From NCBI RefSeq assembly GCF_003428645.1, contig NZ_QVQH01000015.1:47355-111354 (forward strand): a stretch of 64,000 nt of DNA, given 5' to 3'. The stretch comes from Geodermatophilus marinus. Its GTDB lineage: Bacteria > Actinomycetota > Actinomycetes > Mycobacteriales > Geodermatophilaceae. Position numbers and translations under genes: made by a program. Under the pieces are notes generated by a model. It saw only the letters and a list, made by a program, of their open reading frames with translations, did no database searches and was not told the origin of the DNA. Shown here piece by piece: positions 25,360 through 33,696 of the stretch. Position 1 is the stretch's first letter. Each line of letters starts with the position of its first letter.

Positions 25360-26052
25360 GTGTCTGAGAGCGACGGCGGCCGGGCGGGCGGCGCGGGGCG
25401 GGAGCAGATCCGGGTGTTCCTCCTCGACGACCACGAGGTGGTCCGGCGCGGGGTGGCCGACGTCCTGGAGGGCGACCCGGGGATCACGGTCGTCGGGGAG
25501 GCGAAGAACGCGGCCGAGGCCCTGGCCCGGGTCCCGGCCCTGCGGCCGGACGTCGCCGTCCTGGACGTGCGGCTGCCGGACGGGGACGGGGTGTCGGTGT
25601 GCCGCGAGCTGCGCTCGAAGATGCCCGACCTCAAGGTGATCATGCTGACCAGCTACAGCGACGACGAGGCGCTCTTCGAGGCGATCATGGCCGGTGCCTC
25701 GGGCTACCTGCTCAAGCAGATCCTCGGCTCGGACCTGGTCAGCGGGGTGCGCGCGGTGGCCGCCGGGGGCTCGCTGCTCGACCCCACGGCCACCACCGCC
25801 GTCCTGGACCGGTTGCGGCGCGCCGCCGAGCCGGCCGGTCCGCTCGCCAAGCTCAGCGAGCAGGAGCGGACCGTGCTGGAGCTGATCGGCGAGGGCCTGA
25901 CCAACCGGCAGATCGGCGAGCGCATGTTCCTCGCCGAGAAGACCGTCAAGAACTACGTCTCCCACCTGCTGGCCAAGCTCGGCCTCGAACGGCGCACGCA
26001 GGCCGCGGTGCTCGCCACCGAGCTGCGCAACACCCCGCGCACCCCCCGGTAG
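25360..26052 (+). CDS. devR: DevR/DosR-like NarL-family response regulator
   Basis: A 230-aa dormancy regulator. The receiver domain has [13 protein letters not shown], the phosphoacceptor Asp69 in [13 protein letters not shown], and LTSYSDDEA. The C-terminal LuxR-type DNA-binding domain includes [44 protein letters not shown] and ERRTQAAV, nearly the mycobacterial DevR recognition region. GTG at 25360 is predicted leaderless. It is convergent with the histidine kinase at 26078, whereas in mycobacteria devR and devS share one operon. Expected to bind the GGGACNTNNGNCCC palindromes mapped here. Confidence 0.95.
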   Translation: MSESDGGRAGGAGREQIRVFLLDDHEVVRRGVADVLEGDPGITVVGEAKNAAEALARVPALRPDVAVLDVRLPDGDGVSVCRELRSKMPDLKVIMLTSYSDDEALFEAIMAGASGYLLKQILGSDLVSGVRAVAAGGSLLDPTATTAVLDRLRRAAEPAGPLAKLSEQERTVLELIGEGLTNRQIGERMFLAEKTVKNYVSHLLAKLGLERRTQAAVLATELRNTPRTPR

Positions 26053-26077
26053 CGGGGGTCACCCGCGGGGTGCTCCT

Positions 26078-27784
26078 TCAGCGCAGCGGCGCCCACCAGC
26101 GCAGCCGCGTGCCGGACCCCGGCAGCGCCTCGACGGTGCACCCGCCGCCCCGGCGCACGGCTCGGTCGGTGAGGTTGCGCAGGCCGCTGCGGGCGGCCCG
26201 CGCGTCGATGCCCCGGCCGTCGTCGGTCACCTCGAGCACCACCTCGTCGGCCACGTCCAGGGTGATGGTGACGTGCCGGCCCCCCGAGTGCCGGGCGGCG
26301 TTGCTCACCGCCTCCCGTGCCACCGCCTCGAGGTCGGCGACCAGGTCGCCGGTGACCAGGCTGTCGACCGCGCCGGACATCCGCACCGTCGGCCGCAGGG
26401 CGTCACCGGCGGTCTCGGTGACGACGTCGAGCACCCGCCGCCGCGGGCTGGCGCCCGGGTCGGCGCCGTCGGCGCTGTGCAGGTCGAAGATGGTGGTCCG
26501 GATGTCGCGGACCGTCTCGTCGAGCTGGTGGACCACCTGGCGGATCCGCTCCTGGGCGTCGGCGTCGGGCACCCGCGGCAGGACCGCCTGCAGGCTCAGG
26601 CCGGCGGCGAAGACCCGCTGGATGACCAGGTCGTGCAGGTCGCGGGCGATGCGGTCGCGGTCCTCGTAGACGTCGAGCTGGCGGGCCAGGCGCCGGCGGG
26701 CGGCCATGTCGAGCGCCGCGGCGATCTGGTCGCCGAAGGTGGACAGCTGCGCCCCGAGGGCGGCGGGGAACGGGGCCTCCCCGGCCCGGCGGGCGGCGAT
26801 GACGACGGCGTCCTCCGCGTGGCTGCCGCGCAGCCGCACGCCGGTGCACGGCCCCCAGGGGATGTGCGCGTCGGGGCCCTCGTGGTCCAGCCCGCTGCCG
26901 TCGACGGTCACCACGGCGTCGGCCGCGGTGACCGCGTCGAGCACCGGGTTGGCGGCCGGGTGCAGGTGGACGCCGACCGACGGCTCCAGCCCGTCCCCGG
27001 CCTGGGCGCGGACGGTGTACGTGCCGTCGTCCGCCGGCCCGACGAGGACCCACGCACCGTCGGCCCGGGTCAGCTCGGCCACCCGGGCGGCGACGAGGGC
27101 CAGCGCCTCGTCCTCGCCGGCCTCGGACAGCAGGCACGCGCGGACGTCGGAGACCGCGGTCATCCAGCGGCGGCGGGCCTCGCCCTCCTCGTAGAGGCGG
27201 GCGTTGTCGATCGCGATGCCGGCCGCGCCGGCGAGGGCGGTGAGCACGGCCTCGTCCTCGGCGGTGAACTCCCCGTGCCGCTTCTCGGTGATGTAGACGT
27301 TGCCGAAGACCTCGCCGCGGACGAGCACGGGGACCCCGAGGAAGGAGTGCATCTCGGGGTGGTGCGGGGGGAAGCCCACCGACGACGGGTGCTGGGCGAG
27401 GTCGCGGATGCGCAGCGGGTACGGCTCGGTGATCAGCAGCCCGAGGACCCCCTTGCCCTCGGGGAGGGACCCCATCCGGGCGGCGAGCTCGTCGTCGATG
27501 CCGACGTGGATGAAGGCGGCGAGGCCGCCGCCGGGGGAGAGGACGCCGAGCGCGCCGAAGCGGGCGTCCACCAGGTCGACGGCCGCCTCGACGATGCGCC
27601 GCAGGGTGCTCTCCAGGTCCAACCCGGTGGAGACGCTGAGGAACGCGTCGAGCAGGTGCTGGACGCGGGTCTGGCTGCGGGCGACGGTGGCCAGCCGCTC
27701 CTGGACCTCCTCGAGCAGCTCGGTCAGGCGCATGCCCGCCAGGGGCGACTCGACGGCCCGCCGGGACCCCGGGGTGCTCGTCAT
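26078..27784 (-). CDS. devS: DevS/DosT-like GAF-GAF histidine kinase
   Basis: A 568-aa cytoplasmic sensor kinase. GAF-A spans about residues 58-200 and contains VGFPPHHPEMHSFLGVPV; one of His141/His142 aligns with the heme-ligand His of mycobacterial DosS, so O2/NO/CO sensing is likely. GAF-B spans about 220-360. HisKA_3 follows, with phosphorylated His384 in DRIARDLHDLVIQRVFAAGL. A HATPase_c domain ends the protein (NAARHSGGRH, VTDDGRGID, GLRNLTDRA). ATG at 27784 follows GGAGG. It is 70 bp downstream of the PNPOx-like gene on the same strand and may share its DevR-controlled promoter. Presumed partner of the DevR at 25360. Confidence 0.93.
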   Translation of the reverse strand: MTSTPGSRRAVESPLAGMRLTELLEEVQERLATVARSQTRVQHLLDAFLSVSTGLDLESTLRRIVEAAVDLVDARFGALGVLSPGGGLAAFIHVGIDDELAARMGSLPEGKGVLGLLITEPYPLRIRDLAQHPSSVGFPPHHPEMHSFLGVPVLVRGEVFGNVYITEKRHGEFTAEDEAVLTALAGAAGIAIDNARLYEEGEARRRWMTAVSDVRACLLSEAGEDEALALVAARVAELTRADGAWVLVGPADDGTYTVRAQAGDGLEPSVGVHLHPAANPVLDAVTAADAVVTVDGSGLDHEGPDAHIPWGPCTGVRLRGSHAEDAVVIAARRAGEAPFPAALGAQLSTFGDQIAAALDMAARRRLARQLDVYEDRDRIARDLHDLVIQRVFAAGLSLQAVLPRVPDADAQERIRQVVHQLDETVRDIRTTIFDLHSADGADPGASPRRRVLDVVTETAGDALRPTVRMSGAVDSLVTGDLVADLEAVAREAVSNAARHSGGRHVTITLDVADEVVLEVTDDGRGIDARAARSGLRNLTDRAVRRGGGCTVEALPGSGTRLRWWAPLR

Positions 27785-27854
27785 CGTCGGACCACCTCCT
27801 CGGCCCCCGAGACTGGCACGGTCCCCGGACCGGGAGGAAGTGCTGTGCCCGGCG

Positions 27855-28334
27855 TCACCCGGCGTGACCGGCCCGCCGGAGCCGGCCCCCGTCGGGGGAG
27901 GGGTGGACGACGGCGACCGCGGGGTCGGGGACGGCCCGCCAGCCGCTGACCATGCCCAGCTCGACGCAGATGTAGCGGCGGTCCGGCCGGAGGGCGCCCG
28001 GCCAGGGCAGCCCGTCGAGCGCGGCCACGTCCACGGGGTCGGTCACCGACCGGGCCGGGCCGACCACGGTGACCGTCCAGCCGGTGCGGGTCTCCGCGTC
28101 GAAGGCGTCGGCCTGGAAGGCGACCACCGCGCCCCGGGTGCCGGGCACCATGCGGCTGCCGGCGCGGGCGGGGATGACCACCCGGTCGCCGTGCAGCCGG
28201 AAGGTCACCGGCTGGATCGCCGGGAGCGCGTCGCAGGTGAAGCCGAGGCGGCCGATCCGGACGCCGGCCAGCAGGTCGCGGCACTCGCCGTGGTCGAGCA
28301 GCTCGACCAGGCGGTCGGGGTCGGTCGTGGGCAC
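27855..28334 (-). CDS. pyridoxamine 5'-phosphate oxidase-like flavin-binding protein
   Basis: A 159-aa split-barrel protein of the PNPOx-like/nitroreductase-nfnB type. It begins LVELLDHGECRDLLAGVRIGRLGF, continues ALPAIQPVTFRLHGDRVVIPAR, and has VVAFQADAFDAETRTGWTVTVVG in the flavin-binding barrel. Relatives bind FMN or F420 and several belong to the mycobacterial DosR regulon. GTG at 28334 follows GAGGAG. It precedes devS on the same strand by 70 bp. Confidence 0.85.
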   Translation of the reverse strand: MPTTDPDRLVELLDHGECRDLLAGVRIGRLGFTCDALPAIQPVTFRLHGDRVVIPARAGSRMVPGTRGAVVAFQADAFDAETRTGWTVTVVGPARSVTDPVDVAALDGLPWPGALRPDRRYICVELGMVSGWRAVPDPAVAVVHPSPDGGRLRRAGHAG

Positions 28335-28378
28335 GCTGCTCTCCTCGCACCGCGGCTCCGGCCGCGGAAGCCGTGGAA

Positions 28379-28410
28379 GGCGGCACCGCCGTGTGCTCGA
28401 CGGTGCCGCC
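28379..28410. terminator. 10-bp hairpin upstream of the PNPOx-like gene
   Basis: GGCGGCACCG (28379-28388) pairs with CGGTGCCGCC (28401-28410) around a 12-nt loop. It lies 62 bp past the end of the flavodoxin gene at 28472 and could terminate that operon. It also overlaps the likely leader of the PNPOx gene, so a regulatory role is possible. Confidence 0.4.
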
Positions 28411-28444
28411 GCTCGACCACCGGCCGGGACGGCCGGGGCGGCGG

Positions 28445-28458
28445 GGGCCGGACGTCCC
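28445..28458 (-). promoter_or_regulatory. DevR-type box upstream of PNPOx-devS
   Basis: GGGCCGGACGTCCC, reverse complement GGGACGTCCGGCCC, fits GGGACNTNNGNCCC exactly. It lies about 110 bp upstream of the PNPOx GTG. A clear -10 was not found, so the leader would be about 75 nt if the usual spacing holds. Confidence 0.6.
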
Positions 28459-28471
28459 GCGTCGGCCGGTG

Positions 28472-29032
28472 TCAGCCGCGCGGGTCCGGCGCACCGACCG
28501 ACGCCGGTTCACCGGCGAGCTCACCGGCGACCTGCTCGGCCCAGGCGCGCACCGCGGCCCAGTCGCGGACGTCCCCGACGGGGGCGCGCATCGCGGTGAC
28601 CATGGCCCGCTCCCCGACCGAGAGCAGCGCCGGGTCCAGCCGGCCGGGGAAGACCCGGTGGCCGCGGGCGCGCACCAGCGCGGCGACGGGGACGGCGTCG
28701 TGCGGCTCGTCGGGCGGGTGCGGCGGGGGGCCGATGGGGCCGCTGGAGAACAGCCAGACCGGCCGGCCCCGCAGGACCTCCGCCCGCTCCGAGACGTACT
28801 CCCGCGCCACCTCGAGCCACCGGCCGGCGTAGACGGCGCTGCCGAGGACGACGGCGTCGTAGGGCGCCGGATCGGGCCGGGACTCGAGCGTGGCCGGCAC
28901 CGCGGTGAGCCCGGCGGCCCGCCCGGCCGGCGAGGCGGCCAGGTCCCGGGCCAGGGCGCGGGCGATCTCGTGGGTCGCGCCGTGCCGGCTCGCCGCGGTG
29001 ACCAGCACCCGGGGTCCGTGCGCCGCGGTCAC
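28472..29032 (-). CDS. flavodoxin-domain protein
   Basis: A 186-aa flavodoxin_5/HemG-like protein with RVLVTAASRHGATHEIARALA (FMN phosphate loop), YDAVVLGSAVYAGRWLEVAREYV and VWLFSSGPIG. Related proteins reduce quinones or protoporphyrinogen partners, but the substrate here is unknown. The GTG start at 29032 overlaps the stop of the upstream universal stress protein by four bases, so it is translationally coupled. It is the last gene of the CBS-USP-flavodoxin operon. Confidence 0.85.
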   Translation of the reverse strand: MTAAHGPRVLVTAASRHGATHEIARALARDLAASPAGRAAGLTAVPATLESRPDPAPYDAVVLGSAVYAGRWLEVAREYVSERAEVLRGRPVWLFSSGPIGPPPHPPDEPHDAVPVAALVRARGHRVFPGRLDPALLSVGERAMVTAMRAPVGDVRDWAAVRAWAEQVAGELAGEPASVGAPDPRG

Positions 29033-29907
29033 CGCGACCCGCCGAGGGGGACCACGGCCACCGGGCAGCCGGCCCGGTGCAGGACGCCGTAGGTGGTCGA
29101 GCCCAGCCGGGCCAGCCGGTGCCGCCGGTGCCCGACGACCAGCAGCTGGGCGCCCAGCGCGGCCGCGACCAGCGCCCGCGCGGTGCGGTCGCGGACGACG
29201 AGCTCGCGGACCGGGACGGCGGGGTCCTTGTCGTGCCAGCCGGCCAGCGCCTCGGAGAGCAGCCGTTCCTCGGCGTCGAGCACACCGGCCCAGTCGGCCA
29301 CCGGGCCCAGGGACTGGAAAGCGGTGTCCAGGGCGGCGTCCTGCCAGGCGTGCACGGCGACGAGGTCGGTGCCGCGGGCCGCCGCCGCGGCGAAGGCGAC
29401 GGCGAGCACCTCCTCGTCGCCGGGGCGCCCCTCGACGCCGACGACCACCGACCTCCGGTCCCGGGCGCGCACCGCGGTCTCGTCCGGGAGGACCACCACC
29501 GGGCAGGGCGCGTCCAGGACCACGCCGCCGGCCGTGGAGCCCAGGAGCAGCCCGGACAGCCCGCCGCTGCCGCGACTCCCCACCACCAGCAGCTGGGCGC
29601 CGGCGCCCTCGGCGCGCAGCACCTCCACCGGGTGCCCGTCGCGGACCTCCCAGCCCACCCGGCCGGCGCCCAGTGCGGCCTCCGCCCCGGCCGCGGTCTC
29701 GGCCACGAGGGACTCCGCGCTGCGCCGGACCGCCCCGGCCAGCCGCCCGGCGGAGGTGGTGAGGTCGGCCGCGGGCCAGCTCAGCGCGTGCACGAGGCGC
29801 AGGGGCGCGCCGCGCAGCCCGGCCTCCTCGACCGCGAGGGCGACCGCGCGGGCCGCCTCGGGCGAGGCGTCGACACCGGCCACGACCGGCCGCTGGGGGA
29901 CGCTCAC
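29029..29907 (-). CDS. universal stress protein, two Usp domains
   Basis: A 292-aa tandem UspA protein. Domain 1 (about 1-140) ends with the ATP-loop motif VVGSRGSGGLSGLLLGSTA. In domain 2 (about 150-290) the loop reads VVGHRRHRLARLGSTT and has lost the G-2X-G pattern, so it may not bind ATP. GTG at 29907 follows GGAGGT. It is 11 bp downstream of the CBS-BON gene and coupled to the flavodoxin. Two-domain USPs are prominent DosR targets in mycobacteria. Confidence 0.92.
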   Translation of the reverse strand: MSVPQRPVVAGVDASPEAARAVALAVEEAGLRGAPLRLVHALSWPAADLTTSAGRLAGAVRRSAESLVAETAAGAEAALGAGRVGWEVRDGHPVEVLRAEGAGAQLLVVGSRGSGGLSGLLLGSTAGGVVLDAPCPVVVLPDETAVRARDRRSVVVGVEGRPGDEEVLAVAFAAAAARGTDLVAVHAWQDAALDTAFQSLGPVADWAGVLDAEERLLSEALAGWHDKDPAVPVRELVVRDRTARALVAAALGAQLLVVGHRRHRLARLGSTTYGVLHRAGCPVAVVPLGGSR

Positions 29908-29918
29908 GTCGGACCTCC

Positions 29919-30563
29919 TCAGTGCTGGCTCGGGACGGCGGTGGCCGCGGGCAGGACGCGCACGCCGATGACGCCGCTCACCGTGCGGGCGAGGGCCCGC
30001 ACGGCCTCCTCCTCGGTCTCCGCCGAGGTCTCCGGGACGCCGCCGGTCCGCTGGACCGTGGCGATCCCCTCGCTGACCTCGACGTGCCAGGCGTCGGGCT
30101 CCCCGGTGTAGGCCTCGACGAGCCGCAGCAGGTCGCCGCGCAGCTGCGCGTCGTCGCGGACCAGGGTGCGCAGCAGGTCCCGGCGGCTGACGATGCCGAC
30201 CAGGCGGCCGCCGTCGACCACGGGGGCGCTGCGCAGCTGCTCGTCGACGAAGAGCCGGGCCACGTCGGCGACGTCCGCCGTCGCCTCCACCGCGCGCACG
30301 GCGCGCGTCATGACGCCGTGGACGAGCACCGGCGGCGGGGCCGCCGCGGTGTCCTCCTGCCGCCGCAGGTGCGGCCGCGGGTCCTGCGGCAGGCGGTCGC
30401 GCAGGACGTCGGCCTCGGCGACGATGCCGACCAGCCGTTCGTCGTCGTCGACCACCGGCAGGGCGGCGAAGCCCCGGTCGGCGAGCACCTCGGCCGCGTA
30501 CCTGGCCGAGGTCTCCGGCCCGACGGTGACGACCTCCCGGGTCATGACGTCTCGAGCCTGCAC
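29919..30563 (-). CDS. CBS-pair and BON domain protein
   Basis: A 214-aa protein. Two CBS motifs (about residues 8-60 and 82-135) contain VMTREVVTVGPETSA / LVGIVAEADVLRD and VMTRAVRAVEATADV / LVGIVSRRDLLRT. A C-terminal BON-like domain (about 145-210) has WHVEVSEGIATVQRTGGVP. CBS pairs bind adenine nucleotides. GTG at 30563 follows GAGGAGG. First gene of the operon with the USP and the flavodoxin. TAGCGT (minus strand, 30601-30606) is a good -10, with DevR-type sequence upstream. Comparable to the DosR-regulated CBS protein Hrp1, though not an orthologue by domain layout. Confidence 0.9.
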   Translation of the reverse strand: MQARDVMTREVVTVGPETSARYAAEVLADRGFAALPVVDDDERLVGIVAEADVLRDRLPQDPRPHLRRQEDTAAAPPPVLVHGVMTRAVRAVEATADVADVARLFVDEQLRSAPVVDGGRLVGIVSRRDLLRTLVRDDAQLRGDLLRLVEAYTGEPDAWHVEVSEGIATVQRTGGVPETSAETEEEAVRALARTVSGVIGVRVLPAATAVPSQH

Positions 30564-30652
30564 GGGGGCGCCTCCTCGGGTGGACCTGTCCTCGCCGCCG
30601 ACGCTAGGCGCGGGCGGCTCGGCCGACCCAGGGTCTCCGGGTGCCCCCGGTC

Positions 30653-30666
30653 GGGACCTCCGTCCC
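30653..30666. promoter_or_regulatory. DevR-type box in the CBS/USP divergent promoter
   Basis: GGGACCTCCGTCCC fits GGGACNTNNGNCCC. For the plus-strand USP it is centred about 43 bp upstream of a start near 30703 (-10 GATCGT at 30691-30696). For the minus-strand CBS operon it is centred about 65 bp upstream of a start near 30594. A degenerate second copy lies around 30630-30646. Confidence 0.65.
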
Positions 30667-30745
30667 TGCCACCGGGAGCCACCCGCGGCGGATCGTCGGG
30701 GCCTCCCGCCGGGGTGCCGACCCGGCGCGTCCCGAGGAGGTCCCC

Positions 30746-31726
30746 GTGACCGACGCCGGCGCACCCCGCCCCGACGGCGACCGGCCCCGCGTGGTCGTGG
30801 GCGTGGACGGCAGCCCGCCCGCCCGCGCCGCGCTGGTGACCGCGCTGGGGGAGGCCGCCGACCGCGGCGCGGCGCTGGAGGTCGTCGCCTGCTACGCCGG
30901 GGAGCTCTACCTGATGACCAGCATGGTGGCCACGGCGCCCGATCTCGCCGGCCTGCGCGAGGACACCGCGGCCCGGGCCCGTGAGCTCGTCGCCGACGCC
31001 CGCGGCGATGCGGCGCTGGAGGCCGTGCCAGGGGTCGGGGACGTCCCGGTGGACGTCGTCGCGTCCCCGGAGCCGGCTGCCCACGACCTGGTCGACCGGT
31101 CGGCCGGCGCCGACCTGCTGGTCGTCGGCAACCGGGGCCGCGGCGCCGTGCGCAGCGCCGTGCTGGGCTCGGTGGCGCTGCACTGCGTCACCGCCGCCCG
31201 CTGCCCCGTGCTCGTCGTCCACGGCACCCCCGAGCAGCGGACCGCACCCGGCCCCGTCGTGGTGGGCGTGGACGGTTCGCCGGCCTCGCGGGCGGCGCTG
31301 AACGCCGCGGTGGACGAGGCGGCCCGGATCGGTGCCGACGTCGAGGTGCTCGCCGCCTTCTCCCTCGACGACGCCTGGAGCGACCTCTGGACGGTCGTCC
31401 TCCCCCCGGTCGACCAGGTGTACGGCCAGGTGCTCCGGCGCACGCGGGCCGTGGTCGACGAGGTCCTCGCCGGGCGGACCGACGCCCCGGACGTGCGCGT
31501 GCTGGCCGAGGAGGGACCGGCCGGCGAGCTGCTCGTGGCCCGGGCGCGGGAGGCGTCCGTGCTGGTCGTCGGCGGCCGCGGCCACAGCACGCTGCGCGGC
31601 CTGCTGGTGGGCTCGGTGGCGCTGCACTGCGCCGTCGCCGCGCCCTGCCCGGTCCTCGTGGTGCACCCGGCCGACCGGGCGGTGGCGGCCGCGGAGCACG
31701 CGGGGGCGGTCGCGGCCGCGGGCTGA
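30746..31726 (+). CDS. universal stress protein, two Usp domains
   Basis: A 326-aa tandem UspA protein. Both domains keep the nucleotide loop: VVGNRGRGAVRSAVLGSVA near residue 130 and VVGGRGHSTLRGLLVGSVA near residue 280. Each opens with VVVGVDGSP. GTG at 30746 follows GAGGAGG. Divergent from the CBS-BON operon, with a shared DevR-type box. It is tail-to-tail with the third Acg-like gene. Confidence 0.93.
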   Translation: MTDAGAPRPDGDRPRVVVGVDGSPPARAALVTALGEAADRGAALEVVACYAGELYLMTSMVATAPDLAGLREDTAARARELVADARGDAALEAVPGVGDVPVDVVASPEPAAHDLVDRSAGADLLVVGNRGRGAVRSAVLGSVALHCVTAARCPVLVVHGTPEQRTAPGPVVVGVDGSPASRAALNAAVDEAARIGADVEVLAAFSLDDAWSDLWTVVLPPVDQVYGQVLRRTRAVVDEVLAGRTDAPDVRVLAEEGPAGELLVARAREASVLVVGGRGHSTLRGLLVGSVALHCAVAAPCPVLVVHPADRAVAAAEHAGAVAAAG

Positions 31727-31733
31727 GCCGGCC

Positions 31734-32549
31734 TCACCCGGCGGCCGGCACCGGGCGGCCGCCGACGTCCGCCCGCCGGCCGGCGGACGGGACGCCGGCC
31801 GGGGCGCCGATCCGCAGCAGGGCCTGCGGGTGGGCGGCCCAGGACAGCGCGGAGCGCAGCTGCGTGCGGGTGAGGGGCACGTCGAGCACCCCCGGCAGCG
31901 GGGAGGCGGTCCAGCCGAGGTCGGCCAGCACCAGCCGGAGCCGCTCGAGGACCTCGCCGCAGCGCGCCCAGGCCCGGCGGTCGTCGGTTGCGGTGGTGAG
32001 CATCAGCAGCACCTGACCGGTGAGGTCGGCGCCGGTCGGCCGGGTCACGAGCTCCCGGTGCTGCTCCCGCCGGACGGGCACCAGCCCGACGTCCCCGTCC
32101 GCGGCCAGGCCGGCCAGCCGGTCCAGGACGTCGTCCGGGACCGGCCGCCCGGGCAGCGGCCGCCCGGGCAGCGGCCGGGCGGACCGCGACCGGTCGAGCA
32201 GGGAGGAGCGGGCCGCCAGCTCCGGGTCGGCGGGGCCCGCGGCCGGCCGGACGGCGGCGACGAGCGCGGGGTCCCCCGGCCGGGGGAACCACCGGACCGC
32301 CGCACCGCGGCCCGCGCCGGCCAGCGCGACCCGCAGGTCCAGCACGGCCGCGCCCGCGTCGATGACGGCCCGGCGAGGTGGCGGGGCCGGTGCCCCCGGC
32401 CAGCCGTCGCCGGACCCGGCCCGGACCTCGAGGGCGCCGTCCCGGACCACGACGGCCCAGGGCTCCCCTCCGCGGGGTGACGGGGCCGGCCGGACCCGCC
32501 GGGCGATCTCCTCGAGCGGGGCCGGGCGGTCCGGCGGGGTCGGGTGCAT
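31734..32549 (-). CDS. Acg-family protein, divergent (paralogue 3)
   Basis: A 271-aa relative of the two Acg-like proteins. The C-terminal half is conserved (GEVLERLRLVLADLGWTASPLPG, RTQLRSALSWAAHPQALLRIG). The N-terminal FMN-site motif APSVHN(T/S)QPW is replaced by APSPRGGEPW, and about 60 residues of the middle are missing. It may have lost flavin binding. ATG at 32549 follows GAGGAG. A degenerate DevR-type box lies upstream at 32632-32645. Confidence 0.8.
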   Translation of the reverse strand: MHPTPPDRPAPLEEIARRVRPAPSPRGGEPWAVVVRDGALEVRAGSGDGWPGAPAPPPRRAVIDAGAAVLDLRVALAGAGRGAAVRWFPRPGDPALVAAVRPAAGPADPELAARSSLLDRSRSARPLPGRPLPGRPVPDDVLDRLAGLAADGDVGLVPVRREQHRELVTRPTGADLTGQVLLMLTTATDDRRAWARCGEVLERLRLVLADLGWTASPLPGVLDVPLTRTQLRSALSWAAHPQALLRIGAPAGVPSAGRRADVGGRPVPAAG

Positions 32550-32631
32550 GGCGGACTCCTCGGTGCGTGGTGCCGGGCCAGCGTTCCCCGCGCGGGCGGA
32601 CCCGGGCGCGAGCCGGGCGTCACCGGGCGCT

Positions 32632-32666
32632 GCGACCAACGTCCCGCCCCTCCGGGACCTCGTCCC
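32632..32666. promoter_or_regulatory. DevR-type boxes between Acg-3 and USP
   Basis: GGGACCTCGTCCC at 32654-32666 (one base shorter in the spacer) is centred 44 bp upstream of a predicted start near 32704 for the plus-strand USP, with -10 GACGAT at 32692-32697. GCGACCAACGTCCC at 32632-32645 (reverse complement GGGACGTTGGTCGC) faces the Acg-like gene and resembles the element upstream of Acg paralogue 1. Confidence 0.6.
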
Positions 32667-32752
32667 GCACCGGTGGGCCCGGCGCCGCGGCGACGATGCG
32701 GGGGCCGGGGACCCGGGCGGCCGGGTCGACGCCACCACAGCTGGGAGCCGAC

Positions 32753-33688
32753 GTGGACGCCACCGCACCGACCGACCGGGGACGACGCGTCGTCGTGGGG
32801 GTGGACGGCTCACCCGGTGCCGACGCCGCGCTGGCGTGGGCCCTGCACGCGGCGGCCCGCACCTCCGCCCGGGTCGACGTGGTGACCGCCTTCCCGATCG
32901 ACGTGTACTGGGCCGACGCCTACCTGCTCGACCAGCGGCGCATCGAGGTCATCCGGTCGGACACCGCGGCCCGGGCCCGCGACGTCGTGGCCCGCGTGCA
33001 GCACACCGACCCGGCCGTCCGGGAGGTGCCCGTCGAGCTGACCGTCGCGGCCGGCGCGCCCGCCCCGCACCTGGTGGCCCGGGCCGACGGCGCCGACCTG
33101 CTCGTCGTGGGCAGCCGGGGCCGGGGCGCGGTGCGCAGCGCGCTGCTGGGCTCGGTGGCGTTGCACTGCACCACGCACGCGCCGTGCCCGGTCGTGGTCG
33201 TGCACCCCTCGCGCGGCCCGGTCGAGCCCCGCGTGGTCGTCGGCGTGGACGACACCCCGGTCGCGCGGCACGCCCTGGCCCGCGCCGCGGTCGAGGCCGA
33301 GCGGCTGGGCGCGCGGCTGGAGCCGGTCGCCGTCCACCAGCCCCTCGACTTCTGGGGCGACCTGCCCCCGGCGAGCGCGCCCCTGGTGGCCGAGACCCGG
33401 GAGCAGGCCGCCCGGCGCGCGCAGGCCGTGGTCACCGACGTCCTCGGCCCCGCGGCGACGGTGGACGTGGTCGAGGGCGCCCCCGGCGACGTGCTGGTCC
33501 GCCGCGCCGAGGGCGCCGCCCTGCTCGTCGTGGGCAGCCGCAGCCGGCTCGGCCTGCCCGGGGTGCTGCTCGGCTCGGTCGCCCTGCACTGCGTGGTGCA
33601 CGCCACCGGACCGGTCATGGTCGTGCACCCGGCCGACCCCGACGCGACGCCGGCCGGCACCGTGGGCGCCGTCCCCGCCCGGGCCTGA
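32753..33688 (+). CDS. universal stress protein, two Usp domains
   Basis: A 311-aa tandem UspA protein starting MDATAPTDRGRRVVVGVDGSPGADAALAWAL. Domain 1 keeps VVGSRGRGAVRSALLGSVA; domain 2 has VVGSRSRLGLPGVLLGSVA, with Ser replacing the second Gly. GTG at 32753 has GGGAG upstream. Eight bases separate its stop from the alcohol dehydrogenase start, so the two form an operon below the DevR-type box at 32654. Confidence 0.92.
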   Translation: MDATAPTDRGRRVVVGVDGSPGADAALAWALHAAARTSARVDVVTAFPIDVYWADAYLLDQRRIEVIRSDTAARARDVVARVQHTDPAVREVPVELTVAAGAPAPHLVARADGADLLVVGSRGRGAVRSALLGSVALHCTTHAPCPVVVVHPSRGPVEPRVVVGVDDTPVARHALARAAVEAERLGARLEPVAVHQPLDFWGDLPPASAPLVAETREQAARRAQAVVTDVLGPAATVDVVEGAPGDVLVRRAEGAALLVVGSRSRLGLPGVLLGSVALHCVVHATGPVMVVHPADPDATPAGTVGAVPARA

Positions 33689-33696
33689 GCAGCGCG

